This document shows, piece after piece, positions 62,681-64,000 of a stretch of DNA of 64,000 nt (positions within the stretch are counted from its first letter, which is position 1; the number at the start of each line of letters is the position of its first letter). This DNA comes from CAYJMQ01 sp964392415 (lineage in GTDB: Bacteria > Bdellovibrionota > JACOXK01 > 2-02-FULL-40-11). The notes under the pieces are model-generated. The model saw only the letters and a list, made by a program, of their open reading frames with translations. It searched no databases and was not told the origin of the DNA. The stretch spans positions 1 to 64,000 of the forward strand of contig CAYMPL010000002.1 in NCBI GenBank assembly GCA_964392415.1. Direction: 5' to 3'. Made by a program: the position numbers and the translations under genes.

Positions 62681-63425
62681 CTTTCCGGTAAACCTGATTT
62701 TCGTTTTCATGGATCTTTTTAAAAATCGTCGCCAATTCATAGGTTGGTAATGTCAAAAAATCGTTTTCTGCGGAGCCATAATTTCTCTGCCACCAGTATC
62801 TGAAACTTCGATAGTCATTGGTAATTAAGACTTTAGGGGTAAGTCTTTCCAGAATTTCCCAGGTAAACAGGTAATTTGCGTCTTCACTGTTTTTTTCTTT
62901 GTGAGCGGGATCCATAAATGCGATCAAGACCGGAATTGCCAATGCATTTCTTTCCGCCAGAAGTCGATAGGCGATGTAATTCAGAAACCGGGGTTTATAT
63001 TTTTTCAAGGGATCGAGCGTGTTTTTCAGGCTCACATCGTCTTTAATCTCTTCATAGAGTTCATCGAGATCGGAGCGGTAGTAGTAGAGTGATGAAGTGA
63101 CCCATTGGAAATATTGCGCAATTTGAGGATCTCCTTCCAATGCGACATATTGGTCGAAAATCCATCCCTGTTCCCCCTCTTCGATCAATTCAACCTTATA
63201 CCAATGCCCTTCTACATCCCCGATCTTTATCATCTGCGCTGTTTTGTCGAGGATCTTTAAAGCGGTTCCTTTGTAAGCGGTTCGAATAATTTTTGAATTG
63301 ATTACCGTCGGAAGATCCCGGACATTCGCGAACTTTCCGATAATGATGCCGCCAGATGTTTCCGCATGGCCGTAGGAAGCGGAAAGTATAGAACACAAAA
63401 AAACTATTTTACTCAATTTTGTCAT
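62658..63425 (-). CDS. Secreted protein with a bacterial SH3 domain
   Basis: A 255-aa protein with a signal peptide (FLCSILSASYGHAE, cleavage after HA). Residues about 25-95 fit a bacterial SH3 (SH3b) domain: GKFANVRDLPTVINSKIIRTAYKGTALKILD, then WYKVELIEEGEQGWIFDQYV. The C-terminal part is helical, with no recognised domain. SH3b domains often bind peptidoglycan or peptides. Confidence 0.72.
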   Translation of the reverse strand: MTKLSKIVFLCSILSASYGHAETSGGIIIGKFANVRDLPTVINSKIIRTAYKGTALKILDKTAQMIKIGDVEGHWYKVELIEEGEQGWIFDQYVALEGDPQIAQYFQWVTSSLYYYRSDLDELYEEIKDDVSLKNTLDPLKKYKPRFLNYIAYRLLAERNALAIPVLIAFMDPAHKEKNSEDANYLFTWEILERLTPKVLITNDYRSFRYWWQRNYGSAENDFLTLPTYELATIFKKIHENENQVYRKVTNPPRP

Positions 63426-63475
63426 TACTGGGGAGGATACAGAATTTTACTCTTTGATGCAAATTTTTGGGCAAA

Positions 63476-64000
63476 TCACTGAAAATCTGTCGGGATATTT
63501 TCAAGAGGAAAGAGTCCCGCTTTTTTTAAGAGTTCGGCGACCCGTACGCTTTTGGTTTTTAGCCACTTTTCATAGAGACGAAGCAGGTCTTTGTTTGTGC
63601 TCGAGAAAGTGATGTCAGAAACCTCAGCCAGGATATCCACGCAGGTTCCAAACCTTTCAAAGAGATCCCGGTAGAGCGCTTGCAAGTTTTGGTGGGTGAA
63701 GGCATGAGAAAGTTTTAAATAAGCAGCCCCCCCCATTGCCATATAATAATCGATATCCACTATTTTTCGGTTGAGGCTATCGGAAAAAAAGCCGGAAATA
63801 TAGAGTGAAAAATCGCCTACTTCTTTTAGTATCTGTACCTTTTCAGATGGGGCTGCGACCAGCGCTTGATGAAGTCTGATTGCCAATGGCGCTCCCTCTG
63901 ATTTTTTCATCATCGCGGTCTGCATATATTGGGACAGAAGGGATACGAGATAATATTCGACATCTGCTTCCAGGGTTACCTTCTGATTTCCAATAGCGGC
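63476..64000 (-). CDS. Gene running off the window end, unknown function
   Basis: Minus-strand coding that remains open through the last base of the window, so the 5' end lies outside. The visible part is about 174 residues, including an upstream GNQKVTLEADVEYYLVSLLSQYM segment that reads like genuine protein, then helices (LKKSEGAPLAIRLHQALVAAPSEK to the C-terminus NIPTDFQ). I recognise no family. It lies 50 nt upstream of the SH3 protein gene, probably in one operon. Confidence 0.65.
   Translation of the reverse strand, partial: AAIGNQKVTLEADVEYYLVSLLSQYMQTAMMKKSEGAPLAIRLHQALVAAPSEKVQILKEVGDFSLYISGFFSDSLNRKIVDIDYYMAMGGAAYLKLSHAFTHQNLQALYRDLFERFGTCVDILAEVSDITFSSTNKDLLRLYEKWLKTKSVRVAELLKKAGLFPLENIPTDFQ

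Noticed and set aside
1..64000. tRNA, rRNA genes and CRISPR arrays
   Set aside because: Intergenic gaps are short, and I saw no cloverleaf-like sequences, ribosomal RNA cores or regularly spaced repeats.

Overview
The window reads as a chromosomal segment of a Gram-negative, moderately AT-rich bacterium. It carries an LptG-type lipopolysaccharide exporter, two large beta-barrel proteins, lipoproteins with signal peptidase II, DksA with its acidic tip, tandem DUF507 genes and an alpha-type glutamine synthetase. That mix points to a Deltaproteobacteria-like or related candidate lineage (inference; no rRNA gene is present). Genes are packed tightly, with many 4- and 8-nt overlaps. I see no rRNA, tRNA, CRISPR array, phage or complete insertion sequence.

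Layout. 1-7.2 kb: dinD, a small secreted protein, queE, radA, a DedA protein, glpK with a lone Flp-type pilin, a TlpA-like thioredoxin and a PAP2 phosphatase. 7.3-19.5 kb: one long minus-strand run from dksA and galU through priA, lptG, def, fmt, rpe and a YbjN-like gene into hutH-hutU-hutI (histidine to formiminoglutamate). 19.6-24.2 kb: a glutaryl-CoA-dehydrogenase-type enzyme overlapping an outer-membrane protein, and a BtuFCD-like importer. 24.3-30.3 kb: vapBC coupled to an amidohydrolase and plsY, then glnA and a large porin. 30.4-36.6 kb: lspA, ileS, a TPR protein and a PBP1b-type peptidoglycan synthase. 36.6-44.8 kb: DUF507 pair, groESL, a beta-barrel protein, leucine/phenylalanine dehydrogenase, homogentisate dioxygenase and a D-aminoacylase. 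44.9-57 kb: a formylglycine-enzyme-fold protein, a HEPN/nucleotidyltransferase pair, nagZ, a large metalloprotease lipoprotein, two peptide-permease genes, an M20 hydrolase, anmK, murU, amgK and an M48 protease. 57-64 kb: a large orphan secreted protein, a frameshifted FG-GAP protein, nadE, a small helix-turn-helix protein, an SH3 protein and a gene leaving the window.

Two themes connect genes. First, amino acid and peptide catabolism (hut genes, Phe/Leu dehydrogenase with HmgA, D-aminoacylase, M20 hydrolase, peptide permeases, proteases). Second, peptidoglycan recycling: NagZ, AnmK, AmgK and MurU together form the anabolic MurNAc salvage route known from Pseudomonas, which bypasses the fosfomycin target.

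The most unusual signal is a family of about 30-nt hairpin units scattered over the window (eight complete units at seven loci plus one partial copy). Each has an outer 5-bp stem that covaries between copies, a conserved GA/GA internal step and an inner stem with a 3-nt loop. Two units enter coding sequence: one supplies the start of an outer-membrane protein's signal peptide, another the last residues of NadE.
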